Positions 51,942-60,765 of a DNA stretch of 64,000 nucleotides are shown here, piece after piece. Below the pieces are notes generated by a model. That model was not told the origin of the DNA. It did not search any database and saw nothing but the letters and a program-made list of their open reading frames with translations. Numbering within the stretch: the stretch's first letter is position 1; every line of letters begins with the position of its first letter. The stretch spans positions 186,001 through 250,000 of the forward strand of contig JABCZJ010000006.1 of NCBI GenBank assembly GCA_013289715.1, read 5' to 3'. Source of the DNA: Acidobacteriota bacterium. Lineage in GTDB: Bacteria; Acidobacteriota; Terriglobia; Acidiferrales; UBA7541. The translations under genes and the position numbers were made by a program.

Positions 51942-52976
51942 ATGCGCCGCGAATCCATCCGCCAGCCCCGCATCATCGTGCTCGGAGACATCAGCGTAGA
52001 CATCATGGGCCGCGTGAAAGCCTGGCCCGAACCCGGAGAAGATTGCCTCGCGCAAAAATTGGAGATTCGCTGTGGAGGAGTCGGCGCCAATTGCGCGCTG
52101 GGATTGACGCGTTGGGGCGCGGCAGCGCAACTGGTGGGCTGCGTCGGGCAGGATATTTTCAGTGACTATGTCCTCAAAGTGCTCGAAGAAAATAAGGTAG
52201 ACGTTCGCTGCGTCGAACGAACCGGCGCCGCGATGACCGGAATGTTTTACATCAACGTCACGCCCGACGGCGAGCGCACGTTTTTCGGAGGACGCGGCGC
52301 GAATGCCGAGCTGCGACTGCCTCCGCACAAAGCCGGACGGACGATGGGCGCAGTCGCGGCGCACCTAGCGGGCCATAGCTTTCTCGATCGCGGCTCGGCA
52401 CAAGTCGCCAGACACTTGAGCAAAGCCATCCACGCGCGCGGAGGCTGGGTTTCGCTCGACGTCGGCATGGAACCGAGCAAATCCATTCCGCAGAAAATTT
52501 TGCAAATGGCCCGCCGCGTGGATATTCTGCTGGTCAGCCTCGACGAAGCCGCTGCGCTCACCGGCACGCGCGATCCTTTTCGCGCGCTCGCAAGCCTGCG
52601 CAAAGCCGGCGCGCGCGAGGTGGTGCTGAAAGTTGGCCGCCGCGGCTGCCTGATCAGCGAGAGCGGCCGCCCGCTGCTGGTCCCGTCTTTCGTCGTACGC
52701 GCGGTAGATTCCACCGGTGCGGGAGACGCGTTCGTCGCCGCATTTGTGCAAGCGCGTCTGCGCGGCTGGCCGACGATCGAAGGCGCGATCGCCGCGAATG
52801 CCGCGGGCGCGCTGGCCACCACGGTCGTCGGTGCCGGCCAGAATCTGCCGGGCCAGCGCGAAGTTACAGCGCTGCTGAGCGCGCAACGACTAAAAGGAAA
52901 GTGGGATGAAGTGCGCAAGCGCGTACTCGCGCGACTGCAACAAAGCCGCTCGCTGCGAAGAAGGAGTAGCCAATGA
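51942..52976 (+). CDS. PfkB-family sugar/nucleoside kinase
   Basis: ATP-dependent kinase of the ribokinase superfamily, 344 residues. N-terminal IIVLGDISVDIMGRV and GGVGANCALGLTRWGA bind the substrate; the C-terminal signature DSTGAGDAF holds the anion hole and catalytic Asp262. By divergence from psuG it may be a pseudouridine kinase (PsuK role), but its tight coupling to a BtpA-family gene (ATGA overlap) and a dehydrogenase downstream leaves other nucleosides or sugars possible. No substrate-specific residues can be judged by eye. Confidence 0.9.
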   Translation: MRRESIRQPRIIVLGDISVDIMGRVKAWPEPGEDCLAQKLEIRCGGVGANCALGLTRWGAAAQLVGCVGQDIFSDYVLKVLEENKVDVRCVERTGAAMTGMFYINVTPDGERTFFGGRGANAELRLPPHKAGRTMGAVAAHLAGHSFLDRGSAQVARHLSKAIHARGGWVSLDVGMEPSKSIPQKILQMARRVDILLVSLDEAAALTGTRDPFRALASLRKAGAREVVLKVGRRGCLISESGRPLLVPSFVVRAVDSTGAGDAFVAAFVQARLRGWPTIEGAIAANAAGALATTVVGAGQNLPGQREVTALLSAQRLKGKWDEVRKRVLARLQQSRSLRRRSSQ

Positions 52977-53869
52977 CGCGAACACCCGAGAACACGCCGC
53001 CCCCCGAATGGAAAAAAGAAATGGATCGGCAAAGATTACGCTCGCTCGCGGATCTTTTCCCCGCGCCGAAGCCGGTGATCGGCATGGTCCATCTGTGGCC
53101 GCTCCCAGGAGCGCCCGGCTACAACGGATACGGCATGCAAGGAATCATGGACCACGCGCTACGCGACGCCGAAGCGCTGCTGCAGGGCGGCGTGGACGGT
53201 TTGATGGTCGAAAATATGTGGGACCTGCCGTACTACGTTGGTAAGGAAGTGAAGCCGGAAGCGATGACCGCGCACGCCGTCGCCGCCGCGGAAGTCGTGA
53301 AAAATTCGCCCGTACCCGTCGGCATCAACGTGATTCACAACGGTGGCGTCGTATGCCTGTCGATCGCTCTCGCCGCCAAAGCGCGCTTCATACGCGTCTG
53401 TATTCTCACCGGTGCGCGCGTGTGGGACACTGGAGAATTCGATCATGGATGCGCCGCCGAGCTGCTGCGCAAACGCAAGGAACTCGCCGCCGGCGATATT
53501 CATATTTTCGCCGACGTGGACAAGAAACACTCCGTCCCGTTTCCCGGCATCGATCTGGCGACGCACATCCAGTGGACCGAGTTCTACGGCGCGGACGCGT
53601 TGATCGTTTCTGGAAAATTCACGGGCAGCGCGCCGGACGTCGAGAAAGTCCGCGAAGCAAAACGCTTCGCTACGCGCCCCATCCTGATCGGCAGCGGCAG
53701 CAGCGCCGAGAACGCAGCCGCCCTTTTGCAGTACGCCGATGGAATCATCGTGGGAACGAGCCTGAAGAAAGATGGCGTGATGGAAAATGCCGTGGACGTA
53801 CATCGCGTCAAGGCGCTGATGGACCGAGTGCAAGCCGAGCGCGAGCGCGCCGCGGCGCCGGCATCTTGA
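52973..53869 (+). CDS. BtpA/SgcQ-family TIM-barrel protein
   Basis: A 298-residue protein of the BtpA family: IGMVHLWPLPGAPGY near residue 37, GGVDGLMVENMWDLPY, VPVGINVIHN, FADVDKKHS, ADALIVSGKFTG and ILIGSGSSAENAAALL are the conserved barrel segments. BtpA in cyanobacteria affects photosystem I assembly; SgcQ in E. coli lies in a sugar locus; the enzyme reaction of the family is not settled to my knowledge. Coupled by ATGA to the PfkB kinase, with AAGGAG upstream, so it may act on the phosphorylated product (inference). Confidence 0.92.
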   Translation: MTRTPENTPPPEWKKEMDRQRLRSLADLFPAPKPVIGMVHLWPLPGAPGYNGYGMQGIMDHALRDAEALLQGGVDGLMVENMWDLPYYVGKEVKPEAMTAHAVAAAEVVKNSPVPVGINVIHNGGVVCLSIALAAKARFIRVCILTGARVWDTGEFDHGCAAELLRKRKELAAGDIHIFADVDKKHSVPFPGIDLATHIQWTEFYGADALIVSGKFTGSAPDVEKVREAKRFATRPILIGSGSSAENAAALLQYADGIIVGTSLKKDGVMENAVDVHRVKALMDRVQAERERAAAPAS

Positions 53870-54016
53870 AGCTCCAGCGAAGCCCCATGCAACGCTCTCT
53901 GGAAATAAAATGTATGGGTTAACGAAGCGTTGGTACCGCATCATCCCATCGCCTTCCTATCTCACGCGGCGAATGCGGCAGGGCAAACAGCCTGCTCATT
54001 CAAAATCGGAGGAAAA

Positions 54017-55111
54017 GTGCCAGTGCCAGCAACCAGAAGCTACCAGATTGCAGTGATCCCGGGTGATGGGATCGGAACCGAGGTTGTGCCGCAGGGTATT
54101 CGTGTGCTGGAAGCTGCCGCCAAGCGCTTCGGATTTTCCTGTACGTGGCGGAATTTCGATTGGAGCTGCGAAGTCTATCGCCGCACGGGCCGCATGATGC
54201 CGGAAAACGGCCTGGATCAGTTGCGCCCCTTCGCTGCAATTTTTCTGGGCGCGGTCGGACATCCCGACGTCCCCGACCACATTTCGCTCTGGGGGCTGCT
54301 GATCCCCATTCGCCGCCGTTTCCGCCAGTACGTAAACCTCCGGCCCGTGCTATTGCTCGAGGGTTTGGATTCGCCGCTGAAAAATGTCCGGCCCGGCCAG
54401 ATTGATATGGTGATCGTCCGCGAAAACAACGAAGGCGAATATTCCGAAATCGGCGGCAGGCTATACGCCGGCACGGACGACGAGCTGGCGATGCAGCAGT
54501 CCATCTTCACCCGCCGCGGCGTGGACCGCGTCCTGCGCTATGCGTTTCGCCTGGCCAGAACGCGCAAATCGCACGTAACTTCCGCCACGAAATCGAACGG
54601 CATCATTCACACCATGCCGTACTGGGACGAACGCTTTCACGTGATCGCGCAGGAATTTCCCGACGTCCGCACCGATCAATATCACATCGATATTTTGACC
54701 GCCCACTTTGTGCGCCATCCGGAATGGTTCGACGTGGTGGTCGGCTCCAATCTTTTCGGCGATATACTCTCGGATCTCGGCCCGGCAGTAGTGGGCTCGA
54801 TCGGCATCGCGCCCTCGGCGAATCTGAATCCGGAGCGCGAATTTCCTTCCATGTTCGAGCCGGTGCACGGTTCGGCGCCGGACATTGCGGGGCAAGGCGT
54901 CGCCAACCCGATCGGGCAAATCTGGTCGGGCGCGATGATGTTGCGGCACCTCGGCGAAGAGGAGGCTGCGCAGGCTGTCGAGCAGGCTATTGCGCAGGTG
55001 CTGGCAAGCGCGAAGGTGCGCACGCCCGATATCGGCGGCAAATCCACCACCAGCGACATGGGCGAAGCCATCGAGCGCGAAGTCCTGGCAGCGCACAAAC
55101 AAAACGCCTGA
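54017..55111 (+). CDS. Isocitrate/isopropylmalate dehydrogenase family protein, tartrate/D-malate dehydrogenase type
   Basis: NAD-dependent oxidative decarboxylase, 364 residues. IAVIPGDGIGTEVV at the N-terminus, LGAVGHPDVPDHISLWGLLIP (Trp-containing loop typical of tartrate and D-malate dehydrogenases rather than LeuB), YVNLRPVLL, IVRENNEGEYSE, NLFGDILSDLGPAVVGSIGIAPSAN and HGSAPDIAGQ are all in place. The start is the GTG at 54017, which has GGAGG four bases upstream; a TTG at 53930 would add 29 residues without family character. It follows btpA by 147 bases on the same strand. Substrate (tartrate, D-malate or 3-isopropylmalate) is not proven. Confidence 0.92.
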   Translation: MPVPATRSYQIAVIPGDGIGTEVVPQGIRVLEAAAKRFGFSCTWRNFDWSCEVYRRTGRMMPENGLDQLRPFAAIFLGAVGHPDVPDHISLWGLLIPIRRRFRQYVNLRPVLLLEGLDSPLKNVRPGQIDMVIVRENNEGEYSEIGGRLYAGTDDELAMQQSIFTRRGVDRVLRYAFRLARTRKSHVTSATKSNGIIHTMPYWDERFHVIAQEFPDVRTDQYHIDILTAHFVRHPEWFDVVVGSNLFGDILSDLGPAVVGSIGIAPSANLNPEREFPSMFEPVHGSAPDIAGQGVANPIGQIWSGAMMLRHLGEEEAAQAVEQAIAQVLASAKVRTPDIGGKSTTSDMGEAIEREVLAAHKQNA

Positions 55112-55151
55112 CGATTTAGGAACAGCATCCGCCGTGTTAAAATGCGCCCGT

Positions 55152-55228
55152 GGGGCTGTAGCTCAGTTGGATAGAGCGACGCACTCCTAACGCGTAGGTC
55201 GTCGGTTCAATTCCGACCAGCCCCACCA
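55152..55228 (+). tRNA. tRNA-Arg (anticodon CCT)
   Basis: Full cloverleaf: acceptor GGGGCTG pairs with CAGCCCC, D arm GCTC/GAGC, anticodon loop CTCCTAA (anticodon CCT), T arm GTCGG/CCGAC with loop TTCAATT, discriminator A and encoded CCA. The anticodon stem ACGCA/CGCGT has four pairs and an A-C mismatch at its loop end. It reads the rare AGG codon. Confidence 0.95.
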
Positions 55229-55300
55229 CGTTTTGTTTCTCGCCACGCGATTTATTTACCGCAGAAGTCTTACGCAAGGCAGGATTCGTCTTCACGAACT

Positions 55301-56221
55301 TCACGGCTTCCTGTTTTTCAACGCGCGTTTCAAATCTTCCACGGAAGGAAAAGATGTGGGCGCCGTCAGCGCCAATTCCGGCGGATTCTTCCCCTGTTGC
55401 ATCGCGGCCACCAGCATCTCCAGCGCCAGCTTCGTATTCGGCGGGACCACCACGGTAGCCGCCAGCAAACCGCTGCGCACATATTGTTGTCCGGTAGCGA
55501 TCAAGCCATCGCAACCCGTGAACGGAACGCCCATCCACTTTTCTCGCGCAGCTCCGTCGGAACTTTCCCGCATCGCTTTACGCGCGCCCATGGCCATCGA
55601 ATCGTCCTGCGCGCCCACCAGATCCACGAACTGCTTCACGGACGTGGACAAGCGCATCCACGAACTCACCGCCTTGTAAGCGCTTTCCTCGGTCCACTGG
55701 CCTTTCAGCGTATTGATTTTGATGTTGGCAGGCTTGGTCTGTTGCATTCCGGTAGTGCGTTCTTTCGCGGCGGAGTTTTCTGAGGGACCCTGAATGTAGA
55801 GAACCGATCCTCCGCTGGGAAGCAGCGCCGCGAATTGCTGTCCCTGAATCCGCCCGATCTCCAGATGATCGGAGCTCACCGCGAAAGCGGGCGCGCGCCC
55901 GGAGCGGCGCAGTTCGGGCAGGTATTCCGCGTTGCGATTCAGCACCACCCAGCCAATTCCTGCCCCGGCAGCCGCGCGAGCCACCTGCGGCAACGCGGTC
56001 GCTCCCAGTGGTTCGAAAAGTATGGCATCAGGCCGCGCCCCCGCCGGCGATTGAATCGCTTGCAAGATTTGATCGCTCTGCTTGATCGCATCGTTGGCCG
56101 CGTACACCACTCGCAGGTCAAAACCCAGCCGTGTCGCCGTTTCCTTCGCGGCTGTGGCTTGTTCCTGCTGATAATCGTTGTCGTCGGTGGGCAGTGAAAG
56201 CAGGTAGGTCAGCTTGGGCAT
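55301..56221 (-). CDS. Sugar-type periplasmic-binding-protein-fold protein without a signal peptide
   Basis: A 306-residue protein with the fold of ribose/galactose-type binding proteins (Peripla_BP_4): TYLLSLPTDDNDYQQEQATAA at the start, DQILQAIQSPAGARPDAILFEP, IGWVVLNRNAEYL, GGSVLYIQGPSENSAAKERTTG, VDLVGAQDDSMAMGARKAM and GCDGLIATGQQYV. Unlike the family, it has no signal peptide from the ATG at 56221, and the longer frame to 56329 adds only polar sequence. No permease or ATPase lies beside it. It is 153 bases downstream of boxB on the same strand. It might be a cytoplasmic ligand sensor or have lost its leader. Confidence 0.82.
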   Translation of the reverse strand: MPKLTYLLSLPTDDNDYQQEQATAAKETATRLGFDLRVVYAANDAIKQSDQILQAIQSPAGARPDAILFEPLGATALPQVARAAAGAGIGWVVLNRNAEYLPELRRSGRAPAFAVSSDHLEIGRIQGQQFAALLPSGGSVLYIQGPSENSAAKERTTGMQQTKPANIKINTLKGQWTEESAYKAVSSWMRLSTSVKQFVDLVGAQDDSMAMGARKAMRESSDGAAREKWMGVPFTGCDGLIATGQQYVRSGLLAATVVVPPNTKLALEMLVAAMQQGKNPPELALTAPTSFPSVEDLKRALKNRKP

Positions 56222-56374
56222 GGGTCGCCTTGGGTCCTTAATTCGTCCGTCCCGGAAAGAGTACATGGAAAACACCGGAGGGTGTTCAGCGAAGTCGTGG
56301 CGGAGTGCCGTGTCGTGACATGCTCGCACACGCCCGCGCGCCAGACGAATCGCGCGGAGTGCGCCCGCAACGGC

Positions 56375-57799
56375 CTAATTGAATCGCACGTATTCGAAAT
56401 TCAGGGGCTGGCGATTAATGCCGCGAATCGGCGGCGCGATCCAATTGGCGAATTTCCCGGGTTCGATCACGCGCCCCGTCATCAGCGATTGCACGAATTT
56501 GTGATCTTCTCGACTGGGCATCCATTTATATTGATTGTTGTCCCACGCTTCTTTCGTTAGCACCTCGCCTTCGGGACTAATGAAATGCCCGGCGAAATTG
56601 CCGATCGCGCGATGGAATCCCTTGTGCGGCAGTGTCAAGCGGAAGGAAAGTCCAGCCTGCTCGATGATGTTGTTCCAGCGGTCCACGCCGCCTTGAATTT
56701 CCGCGATGTAGTCGTCACGCAGCCGTTCATTCAGCGCCGTCAATGCGGAAACGTGCCGCTTGATGATTTTGTTGCCGGAAACTTCCAGCACGGGATATTC
56801 CGCATTCTGCAGAACGTGGTCGTCCTCGATTTTCGTCTCCTCGTAACGCCCCTTCAGCCCGGTGGTGTAGTAGCTGGCGGCGTTGGAGGAAGCGTCGGAA
56901 CCAAAGAGGTCAATCGTGACGCTGAAATGGAAATTCAAATATTTTTGCATCGTCGGCAAGTCAATCACGCCGAGCGCGCGCACGTCGCTGGCATTTTCAA
57001 CCTTGTGTTCCTTCATCACTTCGCAGGTGCGCTGCAAAATGCGGCTGATGCCCGTCTCGCCGACGAACATATGGTGGGCTTCCTCGGTGAGCATGAACCG
57101 GCAGGTCCGCGCCAGGGGATCGAAGCCGGATTCGGCCAGCGCGCACAGCTGGAATTTTCCGTCGCGGTCGGTGAAGAAGGTGAACATATAAAACGCCAGC
57201 CAATCAGGCGTGGGCTCGTTGAACGCGCCGAGAATGCGCGGATTGTCCGCATCGCCCGAGCGACGTTCCAGCAGCGCTTCGGCTTCCTCGCGTCCATCGC
57301 GGCCGAAATAGCGGTGCAGCAAATACACCATGGCCCAGAGGTGCCGCCCCTCTTCCACATTCACCTGAAAAATATTTCGCAGATCGTATAAAGACGGGCA
57401 GCACATTCCCAGCAGCCGCTGCTGTTCCACCGATGCCGGCTCCGTATCGCCCTGCGTGACGATCACCCGCCGCAAAGTGGAGCGATATTCGCCGGGAACT
57501 TCCTGCCACGCCGGCTGGCCTTTGTGCACGCCGAAATTTACCTGGCGCGCCGCATCGCGCGGCTGCAGAAAAATTCCCCAGCGATATTCTGGCATGCGCA
57601 CGTAGCCAAATTGCGCCCAGCCGTCAGGCTCGACGCTCGTTGCGGTGCGCAGATACACTTCGAGGGCGTGGCTTTCGCTCGGGCCCATGTCGTACCACCA
57701 GTTCATGTAAGCCGGCTGCCAGTGTTCCAACGCGCGCTGCAGCACGCGGTCCCTGCCCAAGTCCACGTTATTCGGGATTTTTTCCGTGTAATCGATCAT
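56375..57799 (-). CDS. boxB: Benzoyl-CoA 2,3-epoxidase subunit B
   Basis: Di-iron monooxygenase component that turns benzoyl-CoA into 2,3-epoxybenzoyl-CoA in the aerobic box pathway. 474 residues, normal length. The N-terminus (YTEKIPNNVDLGRDRVLQRAL, then WQPAYMNWW and DGWAQFGYVRMPEYRWGIF) is the BoxB signature. Iron ligands are visible as two ExxH motifs: EEGRH (~140s) and EEAHH in MLTEEAHHMFVGETG. AGGAG upstream of the ATG. It follows boxC by 54 bases. The reductase partner BoxA and a benzoate-CoA ligase are not in the window. Confidence 0.96.
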   Translation of the reverse strand: MIDYTEKIPNNVDLGRDRVLQRALEHWQPAYMNWWYDMGPSESHALEVYLRTATSVEPDGWAQFGYVRMPEYRWGIFLQPRDAARQVNFGVHKGQPAWQEVPGEYRSTLRRVIVTQGDTEPASVEQQRLLGMCCPSLYDLRNIFQVNVEEGRHLWAMVYLLHRYFGRDGREEAEALLERRSGDADNPRILGAFNEPTPDWLAFYMFTFFTDRDGKFQLCALAESGFDPLARTCRFMLTEEAHHMFVGETGISRILQRTCEVMKEHKVENASDVRALGVIDLPTMQKYLNFHFSVTIDLFGSDASSNAASYYTTGLKGRYEETKIEDDHVLQNAEYPVLEVSGNKIIKRHVSALTALNERLRDDYIAEIQGGVDRWNNIIEQAGLSFRLTLPHKGFHRAIGNFAGHFISPEGEVLTKEAWDNNQYKWMPSREDHKFVQSLMTGRVIEPGKFANWIAPPIRGINRQPLNFEYVRFN

Positions 57800-57853
57800 G
57801 ACGATCTCCTGAAAATGAAAAATGGCAAAAACTCGCGTAGCCGCGAATGAGCT

Positions 57854-59536
57854 TCACACTCGCTCCCAATTAAATTTCACCGGCGCGCCCGTGCCGTAAA
57901 TCTTCAGCGCGCCGCTTTCACCAACGGCGTTCGGACGAATGAAAATCCAGTTTTGCCACGCGGACAGCCTGCCAAAAATGCGCGTCTCCGTGGTTTCCGT
58001 CGCGCCAAAGCGCAGATTCGCTTCCAGCCCCGTCAGCGCATCCGGCGAGAGCGCGATTCTGGATTCGATCGCCTGCCGCACCTCATCTTGCCAATCCAGA
58101 TCGTCGGGCGCGGCGGTCACCAGGCCGAGCTCCACCGCGTCCTTCACCGGCAACGCTCGTCCCATCTGCTTGTGCAGAGTTGCCATTCGCGTCGCGTCCT
58201 GGTAAAAGCGCGCCGCCAAACGCGAAAGGTGATTCACCATCGGCAGCGGCCCGAAATTCATTTCCGAAAGCGCCATCGTCGCGCGCGCTTCGCCTTCCTG
58301 CGTGTCCAGCATGTAAACGCGATCCGCCGCCAGTGCCAGCTCCAGCAAAGCCCCGGCAAAACAGGAATTGGGCTCGACCAGCGCATAGATCGAACGTGAG
58401 GAAACATCCAGCCGTGCGAACGTGCGCCGCATCATGCCCAGGACCTCGCGCACAAACCAGTGGTTCTGATTGTTGAGAATGAATTTGTCAAAAGCCAGAA
58501 CCGCATCGGGAATTCCGGCGGCTTTCACAATCCACAAGCCAAGTTCCGGCTCGCTGGTGCGCAAGCCGAGAATGGCGTCGTCCAGTTCACGAGCCATTTG
58601 CAGCGGCCACCAGCGAGCCCCTGCAGCCAGCGCGCTCTCGAGCGTAGGCGCCGCCGCGGATTGCGGGGCGCGGACGGTCAAAGTCACGGTGCGCGATTCG
58701 CGATTCACCTGCGCGTCCACAAATTCATAATGCCGCCCGGTGTCGTCGATGGTTCGCTGCAGTGGCGTGAGAGCCACGCCTTGCGCGTTCGTGGGACGGT
58801 CGCTGCGTTTCGCCAATTCTAGCGCGCGCTGCTTCGCGTACTCCGCGAATTGCTGCGTTTTCACCACTTCGTCCACCAGTCCCCAATCCTTCGCGCGCTG
58901 GCCCTTTACTCCATCCGCCGTGGTACAGAAAATATCAGCATGGTCACGGCGCACGCGGCGCTTGTCGGTGACGCGCGTGAGGCCGCCGGTACCAGGTAGA
59001 ACACCCAGCAAGGGAACTTCGGGGAGGCTCACGGCGGAGGAACGATCGTCCACCAGAATAATTTCATCGCACGCCAGTGCCAGCTCGTAGCCGCCTCCGG
59101 CCGTGGTCCCGTTCAGCGCGGCAAGAAATTTCACCCCTGAGTGCGCGCTGGAATCCTCGATGCCATTGCGCGTTTCGTTCGTGAACTTGCAGAAATTCAC
59201 TTTCCAGGCGTGTGAGGACAAGCCCAGCATATAGATGTTGGCGCCGGAGCAGAACACGCGGTTCTTCGCGCTGGTGAGCATCACAGAGTGAATCTCCGGA
59301 TGCTCGAAGCGGATTCTCTGCAGCACATCGTGCAGCTCGATATCCACGCCCAGATCGTAGGAATTCAGCTTGAGCTTGTAGCCAGGACGCAAGCCGCCGT
59401 CCTCGTTCACGTCCATCGTCAGCGTGGCCACCGGGCCTTCATAGGCCACACGCCAATGCTTGTATTTTGCCGGCTCGGTCTGATAATCCACCGGCGCGGC
59501 TTTAATTTCTGAATCTTGCGCTGCGGTCACGTCCAC
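57854..59536 (-). CDS. boxC: 2,3-epoxybenzoyl-CoA dihydrolase
   Basis: Opens the ring of 2,3-epoxybenzoyl-CoA to 3,4-dehydroadipyl-CoA semialdehyde and formate. 560 residues, longer than simple crotonases and right for BoxC. Two crotonase-like halves are visible: NRVFCSGANIYMLGLSSHAWKVNFCKFTNE-region with the oxyanion-hole pattern (~115-140) and LNGTTAGGGYELALACDEI (~165), then a second half with SCFAGALLELALAADRVYM (~400). GTG start with AGGAGG six bases upstream, lying inside the end of the regulator gene spacing (nine bases). Acts directly after BoxAB. Confidence 0.95.
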   Translation of the reverse strand: MDVTAAQDSEIKAAPVDYQTEPAKYKHWRVAYEGPVATLTMDVNEDGGLRPGYKLKLNSYDLGVDIELHDVLQRIRFEHPEIHSVMLTSAKNRVFCSGANIYMLGLSSHAWKVNFCKFTNETRNGIEDSSAHSGVKFLAALNGTTAGGGYELALACDEIILVDDRSSAVSLPEVPLLGVLPGTGGLTRVTDKRRVRRDHADIFCTTADGVKGQRAKDWGLVDEVVKTQQFAEYAKQRALELAKRSDRPTNAQGVALTPLQRTIDDTGRHYEFVDAQVNRESRTVTLTVRAPQSAAAPTLESALAAGARWWPLQMARELDDAILGLRTSEPELGLWIVKAAGIPDAVLAFDKFILNNQNHWFVREVLGMMRRTFARLDVSSRSIYALVEPNSCFAGALLELALAADRVYMLDTQEGEARATMALSEMNFGPLPMVNHLSRLAARFYQDATRMATLHKQMGRALPVKDAVELGLVTAAPDDLDWQDEVRQAIESRIALSPDALTGLEANLRFGATETTETRIFGRLSAWQNWIFIRPNAVGESGALKIYGTGAPVKFNWERV

Positions 59537-59545
59537 GCCTGCCTC

Positions 59546-60451
59546 CTACCCGATTTCGGATTGCAATGCTTGCTTCAGTTTCAGAAAACTTTGCTCGACC
59601 GATTCGTCCGAAGTGTCCAGGTGCAGATCGGCCTTGCGGTAAAACGGTTCGCGCGCTTCCAGAATCCGGCGCAAGTCCTGCATTGCTTCATCGTTCTCGG
59701 CCATCGCGCGAAAATCGCCCTGCGCCATCACCCGCGCCATGTAGTCTTCCGGATTCGCTTTCACCCACACCGTGAAACAGCTTCCGAGCAGCCGGTCGTA
59801 GGTCTGCTTTTCGGAGACGACGCCTCCGCCGACGGAAAGAACCGCACGCGGGTAATCGCGCAGGATGCGCTCGAGCACGCGCTGTTCGATCCGGCGATAC
59901 CCGCTTTGCCCGTAAAGCGAGAAAATTTCTGACAAATCCATCCCGGCTTCTTTGGCGATCTCGCGGTCCAGTTCGATGAAAGACGCCTTCATCGCTTGCG
60001 CCAGCCTCACTCCCAGAGTTGATTTCCCCGCTCCGCGCAGCCCAATCAATGCGATGCGCGCATGCCGGTCTTTCGCTGACGCGCCGAATTCCTGCACGAG
60101 GCGCTCCACAACGGCACTGAGTTGCTGAGCAGGAAGACGATCCAGGATGCTTTCTATCGAACGCCTCGCGTCGGAGTCGGGTCCTTCGGCGGTAAACAGG
60201 TCGGCCAGCGAGACATGCAGAGCGGTCGCGATGCGCCGCAGCAGAACGACCGAGACATTGCCGTCACCCAGTTCTAGCTGCGCCAAATGCCGCTCGGAGA
60301 CGTCCGACTCCCGCGCCACCATCTTACGCGTCATGCCCCGGCGGCTGCGCAGCTCGCGGACCCTCATCCCCAGCAGGCGCAGGAAATTCTCGTCACTGGG
60401 ATGCGCAGGAAGGGAAGGCAGGACCGCGCCGGACTGGGTCTCTTGGGTCAT
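59546..60451 (-). CDS. boxR: BzdR/BoxR-type regulator: helix-turn-helix plus shikimate-kinase-like domain
   Basis: A 301-residue repressor of benzoate breakdown. The N-terminal HTH_3 domain (~28-88: RGMTRKMVARESDVSERHLAQLELG) is followed by a linker and a C-terminal domain (~130-301) built like shikimate kinase, with Walker A LRGAGKSTLG and ELDREIAKEAGMDLSEIF. In BzdR and BoxR this domain binds benzoyl-CoA and frees DNA (established for the family). Position as first gene before boxC and boxB supports this over a metabolic kinase. The upstream region has a strong promoter with CATGCA repeats. Confidence 0.95.
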   Translation of the reverse strand: MTQETQSGAVLPSLPAHPSDENFLRLLGMRVRELRSRRGMTRKMVARESDVSERHLAQLELGDGNVSVVLLRRIATALHVSLADLFTAEGPDSDARRSIESILDRLPAQQLSAVVERLVQEFGASAKDRHARIALIGLRGAGKSTLGVRLAQAMKASFIELDREIAKEAGMDLSEIFSLYGQSGYRRIEQRVLERILRDYPRAVLSVGGGVVSEKQTYDRLLGSCFTVWVKANPEDYMARVMAQGDFRAMAENDEAMQDLRRILEAREPFYRKADLHLDTSDESVEQSFLKLKQALQSEIG

Positions 60452-60765
60452 ATAACAAGCACTCGCCTAACATGCACTATAATACATGCAATGAATGCTC
60501 TGTCAAACATTTCGCTCCAGAACAGGTAAAAGTCCGAAAGCCTCCGGCCGCGATCAAATTATCAGTTAACTGCACATACTAAATATCTTAGCTGAATACA
60601 AACCTCTGTTTAGGCGCGGAGGGCCTGGTTTCTACATGCAACATACTGCCAATCGAAATGTGGCCTACCTTGTCGCGTAACTGCCCGTCCGCGCAAGGGA
60701 ATCGGCGGAGAAATGGTACGAACGGGCCATCGCCGCCACCTATGCCCATCGTGCTAAAGTTAGTC
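60452..60765. other. Intergenic region between boxR and the FHA gene
   Basis: About 314 bases with the boxR promoter and operator at 60471-60506. The remainder is AT-richer around 60550-60600 and may hold the promoter of the plus-strand FHA gene, but no clear -35/-10 pair is seen. The FHA frame is open back to 60658. Confidence 0.4.
60471..60506 (-). promoter_or_regulatory. boxR/box operon promoter with TGCA-repeat operator
   Basis: On the minus strand: -35 TTGACA (60506-60501), 17-base spacer, -10 ATTATA (60483-60478). The hexamer CATGCA occurs on the plus strand at 60471-60476 and 60485-60490, flanking the -10, repeated with 14-base spacing. BzdR of Azoarcus binds operators made of repeated TGCA (family knowledge), so this is a likely autoregulatory site about 20 bases before the boxR ATG. 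Confidence 0.65.

Noticed and set aside
53930..54016. TTG start of the tartrate-type dehydrogenase
   Set aside because: The GTG at 54017 has GGAGG four bases upstream and starts at the family N-terminus.
59546..60451. Shikimate kinase (aroK) call
   Set aside because: The kinase-like domain is preceded by an HTH domain and followed by boxC/boxB, the known plan of BzdR/BoxR regulators.
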